Positions 7,837 to 16,098 of a DNA stretch of 64,000 nucleotides are shown here, one piece after another (position 1 is the first letter of the stretch; each line of letters opens with the position of its first letter). Made by a program: the position numbers and the translations under genes. The notes under the pieces were generated by a model. The model made no database searches. It saw only the letters and a list, made by a program, of their open reading frames with translations, and was not told the origin of the DNA. Source of the DNA: Nonomuraea pusilla (GTDB lineage: Bacteria > Actinomycetota > Actinomycetes > Streptosporangiales > Streptosporangiaceae); the NCBI RefSeq assembly GCF_900109355.1, contig NZ_FOBF01000002.1:434001-498000 (forward strand). The letters are read 5' to 3'.

Positions 7837-8979
7837 ATGATGACTTCGCGTTCCCGTCGGCGGACCGGCGTTTCCGTGCTCACCCTCGCCGTCGCCGCCA
7901 CCGTCCTCGGAGCTCCGGCCGCGCAGGCGGCGCCGGGCCCGGACCCCGTCCAGCTCACCCTGAACAAACTGGTGAGCGAGGACAAGTTCCCGGCCGCGCT
8001 GGCGTCCGTGCGCGACCGCGACGGGCGTGCGGACGACTACGCCGCGGGGGTCGCCGACCTGGAGAGCAAGGAGAAGGCGCCGGCCGACGGGTACGTGCGC
8101 ATCGGCAGCAACACCAAGACCTTCACCGCCGTGACCGTCCTGCAACTGGTCGGCGAGGGCAAGGTCAAGCTGGACGAGCCGGTCGAGACGTATCTGCCCG
8201 GTCTGCTCCGCGGGGAAGGCATCGACGGGCGGCGCATCACCGTTCGGCAGCTCCTGCAGCACACCAGCGGCCTGCCCGAGTACACCGACTTCATGGCCGA
8301 AGGTTTCCTCCCCTTCCAGCACACCTACTTCCAGCCCCGCGACCTGCTGGACATGGCGCTGAAGAAGAAGGCGCAGTTCGCCCCCGGCGCCAAGTGGCAG
8401 TACACCAACACCAACTACATCGTGGCCGGCCTGCTCATCGAGAAGGTCACCGGCCGTCCGGCCGTCGAGGAGATCACCAAGCGTACGATCGACCGCATCG
8501 GCCTGCGCCACACCTTCTTTCCGAATGTCGGCGACCAGGGCGTTCCCGCGCCGCACGCCAATGGCTACCATCGCGACGACCCGGCCAAGCCGATGACCGA
8601 CGTCACCACGTTCGACCCGTCCCAGGCGTGGACCGCCGGGCAGATGATCTCCACCCCCAGCGACCTCAACCGCTTCTTCGCCGCGCTTCTCGACGGCAAA
8701 CTGCTCAAGCCGCAGCAGCTCAAGCAGATGCGGACCACCGTCGACACCCCGCAGCTCGGCGCCGGCAGCCGGTACGGTCTCGGCCTGAGCAGCATCAAGC
8801 TGACCTGCGGCGGCACCGCGTGGGGCCATGGCGGCGCCATCCCCGGCTACTACACCTCCAACGGGGTGACGGAGGACGGGCGCGCCGCCGCCATCGCCGT
8901 CACCCACCTGCCCGCCACGCTGCCCGCCCACGAGCACGTCGAGAGGGCGCTCGACACGGCCCTGTGCACCCGGTTCTGA
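7837..8979 (+). CDS. Secreted S12-type serine hydrolase (beta-lactamase / DD-peptidase fold)
   Basis: 380 aa with a typical Sec signal peptide (basic start, hydrophobic stretch to about residue 25, AxA sites near 30-32). The beta-lactamase-fold catalytic motifs are visible: SxxK as SNTK at 91-94, and the Tyr motif YTNTNY near 190; HGGAIPG replaces the KTG-type element. Such enzymes act outside the cell as D-alanyl-D-alanine carboxypeptidases, esterases or D-aminopeptidases; the substrate cannot be read from sequence. It stands alone: upstream lies the decayed regulator and downstream the convergent YdeI-like gene, with 247 bp showing no gene between. Confidence 0.85.
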   Translation: MMTSRSRRRTGVSVLTLAVAATVLGAPAAQAAPGPDPVQLTLNKLVSEDKFPAALASVRDRDGRADDYAAGVADLESKEKAPADGYVRIGSNTKTFTAVTVLQLVGEGKVKLDEPVETYLPGLLRGEGIDGRRITVRQLLQHTSGLPEYTDFMAEGFLPFQHTYFQPRDLLDMALKKKAQFAPGAKWQYTNTNYIVAGLLIEKVTGRPAVEEITKRTIDRIGLRHTFFPNVGDQGVPAPHANGYHRDDPAKPMTDVTTFDPSQAWTAGQMISTPSDLNRFFAALLDGKLLKPQQLKQMRTTVDTPQLGAGSRYGLGLSSIKLTCGGTAWGHGGAIPGYYTSNGVTEDGRAAAIAVTHLPATLPAHEHVERALDTALCTRF

Positions 8980-9226
8980 GATTTCGTCGCGCGGCACTCT
9001 GCCGACGCGTCCAGGGGGCCTCGGCGCGAAGATGCAGCCCGATGAGGAGTCGGTGGCGGCGAGGTAGTGGCGCTGCCTGACCCGTGCCCCACCTGCACGG
9101 CCTCGCCAACGACCTCGAACTCGACCGCGGCGCGGTGAACTCCGCCGTTGTTCTTGCACTGCCGCTGGTGAGCCGAGCCTGCGCCCATGACGGGTTCTTG
9201 AGCTGTGGGATCGGAGGGGCCCGCAT

Positions 9227-9832
9227 TCAACTGCCGAGGGCGCGCTTCTGCGGGTGGATCGCCTCGCCGCGGGCGAGCATGTCAACGAACTGGGTGATAC
9301 GGCGGGCTCGGGTGTCGGCGCGTTTGGCGTTCGCGATCCGATAGAGAACGGCGTAGCGGTTCTGGGAGGTGAGGATGTCGAACATGGCTTGCGCCTGGGG
9401 GTTCGCGGCCAATGCGGCGGCCAGGTCGGCTGGTACCTCGATGCCGGTCTGTCCCGCGTAGGCCGTGTCCCAGCGGCCGTCGGCCTTGGCGCGTTCGACC
9501 TCGGTCATTCCGGCCGGACGCATCCGGCCCTCGCTGATCAGGCGGGTGACGATGGAGACGTTCCGCGCTGACCAGGCACTTCGCCTTCCGCGAGGGGTGA
9601 AGCGCCGGCAGAAGGTGATCTCATCCCGCCGTCGTAGCCGACCGTCGATCCAGCCGTGGCACAGGGCTTCGTCGAGCGCCTGGTCATAGGTCAGGCTGGT
9701 GGGCCGGGTCGTGTTCTGCTTGGCGAGGACCAGCCACACCCCTGCCGAGTTGTCGTGGTGCCTGCTGAGCCACTCCCGCCAGGCTCGGGCATCGGTAACG
9801 GTCAGTTCCAGTAGTTCGTCGCTCATCGTCAT
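9227..9832 (-). CDS. YdeI/OmdA-family protein
   Basis: 201 aa. The N-terminal block (RAWREWLSRHHDNSAGVWLVLAKQ), the conserved YDQALDEALCHGWIDGR and the RFTPR..RSAWSARNV segment are hallmarks of the YdeI/OmpD-associated family, often annotated as bacteriocin-protection or uncharacterised. The biochemical role is not established. The C-terminal third (PADLAAALAANPQAQAMFD...NRYAVLYRIANAKRADTRARRI) is the usual helical tail. Two possible ATG starts, at 9832 and 9826, differ by two residues. The gene is single, convergent with the serine hydrolase. Confidence 0.8.
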   Translation of the reverse strand: MTMSDELLELTVTDARAWREWLSRHHDNSAGVWLVLAKQNTTRPTSLTYDQALDEALCHGWIDGRLRRRDEITFCRRFTPRGRRSAWSARNVSIVTRLISEGRMRPAGMTEVERAKADGRWDTAYAGQTGIEVPADLAAALAANPQAQAMFDILTSQNRYAVLYRIANAKRADTRARRITQFVDMLARGEAIHPQKRALGS

Positions 9833-9994
9833 GTGCCCCTGATGATCACCGAAGGGATGGTGGTCGGCGGTTACCCGAAGGTGGGAGCCCCGGACGGGGC
9901 TCTCCGGAAGTGGCGCTGGATCGGTCAGCGGTGGAGCCGGCCGATCAGGTCCTTCGCCACCGCTGCCTCTGGAGAGGATGACGCCCGCCCGCCT

Positions 9995-10444
9995 TCACCG
10001 GGTCTTGCCGGCCTGCTCCCGGATCGTGTGGTTGATCCGGTTGAAGAAGTTGGTGATTGCGATGTTCAGGATGATCGCGGACATCTGCTTCTCGTCGAAG
10101 TGGGTGGCAGCAGCGTCCCAGATCTCGTCGGTCACGCCCGGAGCGCCGTCCTGGATCCGGGTGGCGGCCTCGGTCAGCGCGAGCGCCGCCCGCTCCGCCT
10201 CGGTGAAGAACGGGGTCTCGCGCCAGGTGACCACGTTGTGCAGTCGATCCTCGGTCTCCCCATGCTTCTTCGCCGACTGGACGCCGGCGAACACACACGG
10301 GCTGCAGCCGTTGATCTGGCTGGCCCGCAGATGGACCAGCTCAAGCACGAGCGGGTCGACGCCACCTGCGTGAATCGCCTTCTGGAGATGCTGGATCGCT
10401 GTGATCACGTCGGGATTCGCCACGCTCTTCATGCGTGCTTCCAT
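9995..10444 (-). CDS. AhpD-like carboxymuconolactone decarboxylase family protein
   Basis: 149 aa from ATG 10444, chosen because GAGGGG sits 8-9 bases upstream; an upstream ATG (10477) would add 11 residues without such a site. The CxxC of AhpD-type alkylhydroperoxidases is present (GCSPC, Cys47 and Cys50), followed by HGE (the proton-relay His of the family) and the helix DRLHNVVTWRETPFFTEAERAALALTEA. These proteins reduce organic peroxides through the cysteine pair. The divergent WYL-domain regulator is the probable controller. Confidence 0.85.
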   Translation of the reverse strand: MEARMKSVANPDVITAIQHLQKAIHAGGVDPLVLELVHLRASQINGCSPCVFAGVQSAKKHGETEDRLHNVVTWRETPFFTEAERAALALTEAATRIQDGAPGVTDEIWDAAATHFDEKQMSAIILNIAITNFFNRINHTIREQAGKTR

Positions 10445-10613
10445 GGGTCCTGCCCCTCGTCGGTTACGTGCGACCATCCGGGCCCGTCATCTGACGCACC
10501 TTGGCGGAGGTCATCGTCGTCGTCATGGACTTCTCGGCCGAGGAGTTCTCGGCCGTGCCGGCGACGTTACGGGATGACCCGGTCAGAAACGGTCCTGGTC
10601 ATCGAGCAGACTG

Positions 10614-11570
10614 TTGGCCGTGGTCAACACCTCGGCACGGCTGCTACGGCTGCTGTCTTTGCTGTCAACGCGGCGGTCCTGGACGTGCGCTGATCTTTCC
10701 GTCCAGCTGGAGGTCGCCGAACGGACGGTTCGCCGGGACATCGCCCGGCTACGTGAACTCGGCTACGGCATCGAATCGGAGATGGGCCCATGGGGCGGCT
10801 ACCACCTCGGGCCTGGAACCAGCATTCCGCCACTGATCCTTGACGAGGAGGAGGCGCTCGCGGTCGCTGTCGGGCTGCGCACCGCCGCCTTCAGCGGAGT
10901 CTCCGGCAGCGACCAGGCAGCCCTGTCGGCGCTGCTGAAACTACGCCAGGTGCTGCCGGCCAGGATCGCCGACCGGCTCGGCGAGCTGGACGCCGCGTTC
11001 ACCCACACCGCACGACCCGAGGACAGCCAGATCTCCCCCGCGCTGCTGCTCGACCTGGCCACCGCGTGCCGGCGAGGCGAAAGCACCCGGTTGACCTACC
11101 GCGACCGGGCCGGAACGACGTCCACCCGCCGAGTGGACCCCTACCGGCTGATCTACACCGGCCGCCGCTGGTATCTCCTCGCCTACGACCTGACGCGGCA
11201 GGACTGGCGCACCTTCCGCACGGATCGCATCATCGATGCCACGGCCACCGGGCAGGCCACTGCCCTGCCCGACCCGCCGGATCCGGCACAGATGGTCAGC
11301 ACGGGCGTCGCGCTGAGGCCCTACCCGGTGCGGGTGACCATCCGCCTGGCCGTACCGGCCGATGAGGCCCGCAGGCTGGTACCACTGACGGTCGGCGTCC
11401 ACCAGCCGGACGGCGACGACGCCACGATCATCGACATCGGCGGGCCAGACGCCGACGGCCTGGCCCGCTACCTGCTCAGCCTCGGCCGACCACTCCAGAT
11501 ACTGCACCCAGAAGAGGTCCGCCAGGCATTCCTCGCCCGCACACGGCAGCTCCTCGAGGACAACCAGTAA
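10614..11570 (+). CDS. HTH-WYL domain transcriptional regulator
   Basis: 318 aa. An N-terminal winged helix (SARLLRLLSLLSTRRSWTCADLSVQLEVAERTVRRDIARLRELGYGIE given in pieces: about residues 5-55), then a WYL domain (about 140-215; VDPYRLIYTGRRWYLLAYDLTRQDWRTFRTDRI region shows the YTGRRWYLLAYD core) and a C-terminal WCX-like segment. WYL domains sense nucleic acid or small ligands. The start is uncertain: TTG at 10614 or GTG at 10620, both without a good ribosome binding site. It diverges from the AhpD-like gene by 169 bp, so local control of that gene is likely. Confidence 0.82.
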   Translation: MAVVNTSARLLRLLSLLSTRRSWTCADLSVQLEVAERTVRRDIARLRELGYGIESEMGPWGGYHLGPGTSIPPLILDEEEALAVAVGLRTAAFSGVSGSDQAALSALLKLRQVLPARIADRLGELDAAFTHTARPEDSQISPALLLDLATACRRGESTRLTYRDRAGTTSTRRVDPYRLIYTGRRWYLLAYDLTRQDWRTFRTDRIIDATATGQATALPDPPDPAQMVSTGVALRPYPVRVTIRLAVPADEARRLVPLTVGVHQPDGDDATIIDIGGPDADGLARYLLSLGRPLQILHPEEVRQAFLARTRQLLEDNQ

Positions 11571-11858
11571 CACGAACGCCCGCCGATGGCTGACACGGCT
11601 GCCTGCAGTGACAGATGTGGCCGGCCGCCATGAAGTTGCGATCAGCACGGCGTCCAGGCCGAACTGGTCGACAACGAAGTCCCGGACGTCGTCGCGTACC
11701 TGATCGGCGTCCAGCGTGGCAGCAGCCCCTGCACGTACGCACCGGCGGGCGCGACGTGGTCCGACGCGGCCGAACCGGCCGGCCACTGCACGATCCTTGG
11801 TTGTCTTCACAAACTCCGGATGATCAGGCGGTGGCCGTCGCCATGTGACCTTGATCCC

Positions 11859-12470
11859 TCAAGATCGCGAAGCGTCACTGGCGTGCCAGGACGGCCGGTC
11901 GGTGCGTACGTGCGAACGCAGCCCTTGCTGGCCGAACAGGATGAGCAGCTCCACCGCGCCGCCGTCGGCGGTGCCCAGCCAGTGCGGCAGGGACGTGTCG
12001 AACTCGGCTGCCTCGCCGGGCGGCAACGTCAGGTCGCGCTCGCCGACGACGAGCCGCAGGCGGCCGTCGAGCACGTAGAGCCATTCGAAGCCTTCGTGTG
12101 TTTGCGGGGTCGGTTCGAGCGGTTCCGGCCGGGCGGGAATGATCATCTTGAACGCGTGCACCCCGCCCGGTCGCCGGGACAGCGGCACGAAGATCATCCC
12201 GGACCGCCTGATCGGCTTGAGGTGGATCCGGGGGTCGCCGGTGCGCGGGGCTCCGACGAGGTCGTCCAGCGGGACGTCGTACGTACGAGCCAGCGGCAGC
12301 AGCAGCTCCAGGGTCGCCCGGCGCTGCCCGCTCTCCAGCCGGGACAGCGTGCTCTCCGACACGCCGGTCGTCGCCGCGAGGTCGGCGAGGGTGATGCCGC
12401 GGTCGCGACGCAGCGCGCGAAGCCGCGGCCCCACCGCTTCGAGGATGTCGTCGTCCGGCTTGCGGTCCAT
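11859..12470 (-). CDS. XRE-family regulator with C-terminal cupin
   Basis: 203 aa. An N-terminal HTH (about 10-65: LRALRRDRGITLADLAA, then TGVSESTLSRLESGQR) is joined to a cupin barrel (about 105-185: HEGFEWLYVLDGRLRLVVGER and LPHWLGTA). This architecture is common in regulators sensing small organic acids or controlling efflux. ATG 12470 is preferred over the in-frame TTG at 12494. It diverges from the methyltransferase at 12563 with a 92-bp shared promoter region, and probably regulates it. Confidence 0.85.
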   Translation of the reverse strand: MDRKPDDDILEAVGPRLRALRRDRGITLADLAATTGVSESTLSRLESGQRRATLELLLPLARTYDVPLDDLVGAPRTGDPRIHLKPIRRSGMIFVPLSRRPGGVHAFKMIIPARPEPLEPTPQTHEGFEWLYVLDGRLRLVVGERDLTLPPGEAAEFDTSLPHWLGTADGGAVELLILFGQQGLRSHVRTDRPSWHASDASRS

Positions 12471-12562
12471 GGGGCCATCTTGCCAGAACCGCAAGTTTCC
12501 GTGCCAAATCTCGGCGTGGCCGGCAAGACTGAGCGCGTACCGACACCTGCGGAGGAGTCTTG

Positions 12563-13189
12563 ATGAGCACCACCGATGCGGTCACGTTCTGGGACGGCGT
12601 CCACGCGGCCCGGCCGGCGGCGGCCGACCCGCGACCGAACGCCCGCCTCGCCGAGACGATCACGGACCTGCCGCCCGGCGACGCGTTGGACCTCGGCTGC
12701 GGCGACGGCGGCGACGCGCTGTGGCTCGCCCGGCAGGGGTGGCACGTCACCGCCACTGACATCTCGGCCGTGGCGGTCGAGCGGCTCGCCGCCCTCGCCC
12801 GCGCACGCGGCCTGGACGACCGGGTCGTCGCCGTACGGCACGACCTGCGGGAGTCCTTCCCACCTGGCGAGTTCGACCTGGTCAGCGCCCACTACCTGCA
12901 CACCCCCTTCGACCTGGACAGGGCGGCCGTCCTGCGCTCCGCCGCGCACGCGCTGCGCCCGGGTGGGCGGCTGCTGGTCGTCGACCACGGCTCGTCCGCG
13001 CCGTGGTCGTGGAACCAGGGTCCCGACGTCAGGTACCCGGGCCCGTACGAGGTCGCCGCCGGTGTCGGTCTTGACCCGACGGCCTGGACGGTCGAGCGGG
13101 CCGACGCGCCCCGCCGCGTCGCGACCGGACCGGGCGGGCGCACCGCCGAGGTCACCGACCACGTCCTCCTGATCCGCCGCACCGCCTGA
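12563..13189 (+). CDS. Class I SAM-dependent methyltransferase
   Basis: 208 aa. The SAM-binding motif I is LDLGCGDGGDALWLA (about 43-57), followed by the acidic end of beta-2 (TATDIS) and motif IV (GEFDLVSAHYLH). It resembles the UbiE/TehB-like group. ATG 12563 is chosen for GGAGG about 8 bases upstream; the TTG just before it is not needed. The substrate is unknown. It is divergent from the XRE-cupin regulator and 42 bp upstream of the DinB-like gene on the same strand, with which it may be cotranscribed. Confidence 0.83.
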   Translation: MSTTDAVTFWDGVHAARPAAADPRPNARLAETITDLPPGDALDLGCGDGGDALWLARQGWHVTATDISAVAVERLAALARARGLDDRVVAVRHDLRESFPPGEFDLVSAHYLHTPFDLDRAAVLRSAAHALRPGGRLLVVDHGSSAPWSWNQGPDVRYPGPYEVAAGVGLDPTAWTVERADAPRRVATGPGGRTAEVTDHVLLIRRTA

Positions 13190-13231
13190 CCCGGCGGCCC
13201 GCGCCGCGACCGCCGAAGCAAGGAGCCCACC

Positions 13232-13732
13232 GTGCCCAGCATCCCGCGCCGCGACCGCCGCGGCGACACCCCGCCGCCCCGGACCGGGAGCGGCGAGACC
13301 GAGACCCTGCGCGGATTCCTCGACTACCTCCGAACCTCGGTCGCCGCCAAGGTCGAGGGCGCACCCGAACCGCAGGCGCGGACGGCCGCGGTGCCGTCGG
13401 GAACGAACCTGCTCGGCCTGCTCAACCACCTGACGTCCGTCGAACGCGCGATCTTCCTCGGCGACGACGTCCCCGACTGGCAGGCGACGTTCCAGGCCGC
13501 TCCTGCGGACAGCGTGGCCGACGTCGTGGCCCGCTACCGGGAGACGGTCGAGCGCGCGAACGACGTGCTCGACGGGTGCGTCGAGCTCGGCGCGCCGGTC
13601 CCCCGGCCGCGGCACGGACGGCCCGCTCCCAGCGTCCGCTGGGCGCTCACCCACATGATCGAGGAGACCGGCCGTCACGCCGGGCACGCCGACATCCTCC
13701 GCGAACTGATCGACGGCTCGACCGGGCGCTGA
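13232..13732 (+). CDS. DinB-like (DUF664/mini-circle) four-helix protein
   Basis: 166 aa, GTG start after AAGGAG. The pattern ETLRGFLDYLR, LLGLLNHLTSVERAIF and ALTHMIEETGRHAGHADILREL matches the DinB superfamily, where His residues on three helices bind a divalent metal: here NHLT, and the pair in ETGRHAGHAD. Several members are thiol transferases (mycothiol- or bacillithiol-dependent), so a mycothiol-linked detoxification role is plausible in an actinobacterium but is inferred. Same strand as the methyltransferase. Confidence 0.8.
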   Translation: MPSIPRRDRRGDTPPPRTGSGETETLRGFLDYLRTSVAAKVEGAPEPQARTAAVPSGTNLLGLLNHLTSVERAIFLGDDVPDWQATFQAAPADSVADVVARYRETVERANDVLDGCVELGAPVPRPRHGRPAPSVRWALTHMIEETGRHAGHADILRELIDGSTGR

Positions 13733-13896
13733 CCCGGCGCCTGTCGCGGGCGTCGCACAGGGGTTCCGGCCGCCTGCGAGGCGGCTGATGTCCTCCATGT
13801 GGATCTGCCCCACTATCGTCGTACGAGATCGACAACAGCGCCAAGGGTGCGACCGCGAAGATCGCCGATGGCACGCCGTACAGTCAAGGAGTCCGT

Positions 13897-14457
13897 ATGA
13901 CCACCACCGCGCTCATCGTCGGCGACATGCAGACGGGCATCGTGGACAACTACCCCTTCGCTGCCGGCGTGCTCCCCGTTGTGGAAAGGGTTCTCCCCGC
14001 GGCCAGAGCCGCCGGAATCCCGGTGATCTTCATTCGGTTCGGGCTCCGTGCCTCAGGCCTCGACATTCCAGCGGGAAACCAGCTGATCAGCACCTTGCAC
14101 GGGGCGGGGACGCTGTTCCACGAGGAAACCCCCGAGACGCTCGTGCACCCGCGCATCGAGCCGTTGCCGGGTGAGCCCGTCGTCCTCAAGCGCCGCGCCA
14201 GCGCGTTCTCGGGGACCGACCTCGACCGGCTCCTGCGCGCCCAGGGCATCGACTCGATCGTGCTGACCGGTGTCGCGACCGGGGCGATGGTCGCCGCGAC
14301 CTTCTACGACGCCGCCGACCGCGACTACCGCCTGACCGTGCTCAGCGACGCCTGCGCCGACGGGGAACCGGACGTGCACGACTTCCTCGTCAACCGCGTC
14401 TTCCCGGCCAGGGGCGCCGACGTCCTCACGGGCGACGAGTGGGCCGCCCGGCTGTGA
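13897..14457 (+). CDS. Isochorismatase-fold protein lacking the catalytic cysteine
   Basis: 186 aa. The fold is clear: catalytic Asp in ALIVGDMQTG (Asp10), the Lys after PVVLKRRASAFSGTDL, and the strand-loop LTGVATGAMVAATFYDAADRDYRLTV. In active cysteine hydrolases of this superfamily the loop is usually GxxTxxCV; here the Cys position is not Cys (GAM). Loss of the nucleophile occurs in a recognised subgroup, so this may bind rather than hydrolyse, or act by another route. AAGGAG precedes the ATG. A preceding 164-bp gap holds nothing recognisable. Confidence 0.82.
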   Translation: MTTTALIVGDMQTGIVDNYPFAAGVLPVVERVLPAARAAGIPVIFIRFGLRASGLDIPAGNQLISTLHGAGTLFHEETPETLVHPRIEPLPGEPVVLKRRASAFSGTDLDRLLRAQGIDSIVLTGVATGAMVAATFYDAADRDYRLTVLSDACADGEPDVHDFLVNRVFPARGADVLTGDEWAARL

Positions 14458-14546
14458 CCAGCCCGTCGTCAGCGCTGAAGACCCGAGCCGCGTCCTTCGT
14501 CCTCCGGGACGTCGATCCCATGAATCCGAGGAGGGCTGCACCCGTC

Positions 14547-15092
14547 ATGCCGGCGGACGCGGAACGTTTCATCCTGATCACCGGAGGGCCGGGGTCCGGG
14601 AAGACCACCTTGATCGATCACCTGGAGGAAGCGGGTTTCTCACGGTCGTACGAAGCGGGGCGGGGCGTCATCCAGGACCAGACGGCCATCGGAGGACGCG
14701 CGCTGCCGTGGAACGATCCCGATCTGTTCGCCGAGCTGATGCTCTGCTGGGAACTGCGCTCGTACCGCAGCGCGGCGGCGCGGGCGGCGCCCGTCTTCTT
14801 CGACCGGGGCATCCCCGACATCGTGGGCTACCTCCGTCTTGAGGGCCGGCCTGTCCCCGCCCACCTTCAGACCGCCGCCCGCACGTTCCGCTACCATCCG
14901 CGCGTGTTCATCGCCCCGCCCTGGCCGGAGATCTACCGGCAGGACTCCGAACGCAAGCAGTCACTCGCCGAGGCAGAACGAACCTACGAGTCCATGGTCG
15001 CCACCTACGCCGAGTACGGCTACGAGCTGGTGCGACTTCCCCGCGTGACCGTGGAGGAACGTGCCCGGTACGTGATGGATCATCTCCGCTGA
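14547..15092 (+). CDS. AAA-family P-loop ATPase/kinase (AAA_28 type)
   Basis: 181 aa with Walker A GGPGSGKTT (about 13-21), Walker B-like FFDRGIPDIVGYL, and a lid region with QDSERKQSLAEAERTYESM. The size and the order of motifs match small AAA_28 P-loop proteins, which may phosphorylate a small substrate; the target is unknown. ATG 14547 is preferred (GAGGAGGG at 14528-14535); ATG 14520 is an alternative nine residues upstream. No partner gene is apparent. Confidence 0.8.
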   Translation: MPADAERFILITGGPGSGKTTLIDHLEEAGFSRSYEAGRGVIQDQTAIGGRALPWNDPDLFAELMLCWELRSYRSAAARAAPVFFDRGIPDIVGYLRLEGRPVPAHLQTAARTFRYHPRVFIAPPWPEIYRQDSERKQSLAEAERTYESMVATYAEYGYELVRLPRVTVEERARYVMDHLR

Positions 15093-15160
15093 TCACTTCG
15101 GGCCCACGCGTCTAGAATCGGCGGTCGAGCGCTGATGCGAGAAGGGCGGGAGGCCGAGGG

Positions 15161-16033
15161 GTGGAGGCGACCGGTCCGTTGGCGGAGGCCGACTGGCGAT
15201 CGCATCGCCCCGCCGTGTTCGGGGCCGCCTACCGGATCCTCGGCAGTGTGGCCGAGGCCGAGGACGTGGCGCAGGAGGTCTGGTTGCGCGCCGCCGCCGC
15301 GGACTTGTCCGAGGTGCGCGATGTGCGGGCCTGGCTGGTGACCCTGGCCGCCCGGGCGTCCTACAACGTGCTCAAGTCGGCGCGTGTCCGGCGGGAGTCC
15401 TACGTCGGGCCCTGGCTGCCCGAACCGCTGCTGACCGGGCCCGACGCCGCCGCCCAGGTGCTCATGGACGAGTCGGTGAGCACCGCGATGCTGGTGGTCA
15501 TGCAGACGCTCACCCCGGCCGAGCGCGTCGCGTTGGTGCTGCACGACGTCTTCGACTTCCCGTTCGACCGGATCGCCGGGGTGCTCGGCGGCACGCCCGC
15601 CGCGGGCCGCAAGCTCGCCTCCCGCGCGCGGGCGCGGGTCGCCGCGGTCAAGGAGCGGCCCCGGGCGTCCAGGGCCGAGACCGAACGCCTGCTGAAGGCG
15701 TTCAAAGCGGCCGCCGATGCGGGAGACATGGCTGAGCTCGTCGAGCTGCTGCATCCCGAGGCCGTCTATGTCGCCGACGGCGGCGGCAAGGTGACCGCCG
15801 CGCGCAGGCCGGTCCGGGGCGCCGAGCCGATCGCCCTGCTGGCGGTCAGGCAGATCGAGCTCAGGCGCCCCGACGCGTTCCAGATCATCGAGGTGAACGG
15901 GCAGCCGGCCCTGGCGACCTACCGCGGTGGTGAGCTGGTCTGGCTCGACACCGTGGAGATCGCCGACGGGCGGATCACGACGTGGCGGAGACTGGCCAAT
16001 CCCGAGAAGTTCGCCCACATCGGTCACATCTGA
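15161..16033 (+). CDS. ECF41-family RNA polymerase sigma factor with SnoaL-like C-terminal domain
   Basis: 290 aa. Sigma2 (about 8-75: AYRILGSVAEAEDVAQEVWLR), sigma4 (about 110-165: LTPAERVALVLHDVFDFPFDRIAGVLG), then a SnoaL-like domain (about 175-290: AFKAAADAGDMAELVELLHPEAVYVADGGG). This is the ECF41 (SigJ-like) layout, where the C-terminal extension replaces an anti-sigma factor. ECF41 genes usually lie next to one target gene encoding a carboxymuconolactone decarboxylase, oxidoreductase or epimerase; here the next gene is an FAD oxidoreductase, which fits. GTG start after GGGAGG. Confidence 0.9.
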   Translation: MEATGPLAEADWRSHRPAVFGAAYRILGSVAEAEDVAQEVWLRAAAADLSEVRDVRAWLVTLAARASYNVLKSARVRRESYVGPWLPEPLLTGPDAAAQVLMDESVSTAMLVVMQTLTPAERVALVLHDVFDFPFDRIAGVLGGTPAAGRKLASRARARVAAVKERPRASRAETERLLKAFKAAADAGDMAELVELLHPEAVYVADGGGKVTAARRPVRGAEPIALLAVRQIELRRPDAFQIIEVNGQPALATYRGGELVWLDTVEIADGRITTWRRLANPEKFAHIGHI

Positions 16034-16048
16034 GCCCGCTGTCTTGTC
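16022..16048 (+). promoter_or_regulatory. Candidate ECF41-type promoter before the oxidoreductase
   Basis: GGTCACA (16022-16028), a 16-bp spacer and TGTC (16045-16048) resemble the ECF41 consensus TGTCACA...CGTC with one mismatch in each element. It lies at the end of the sigma gene, 51 bp before the oxidoreductase start. The match is imperfect and was found by eye. Confidence 0.35.
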
Positions 16049-16098
16049 TCCCTGCCGCCCCCGGATCCCCCGGGGTGAGGCTGAGGGAGGACGAGACG

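Noticed and set aside
8980..9226. Short open frames after the serine hydrolase
   Set aside because: No ribosome binding site, no protein-like composition; probably noncoding.
11571..11858. Possible gene between WYL and XRE-cupin genes (for example the frame 11615-11848)
   Set aside because: Arg-rich, no start context; a short stretch near 11640-11760 looks slightly protein-like, but nothing could be recognised.
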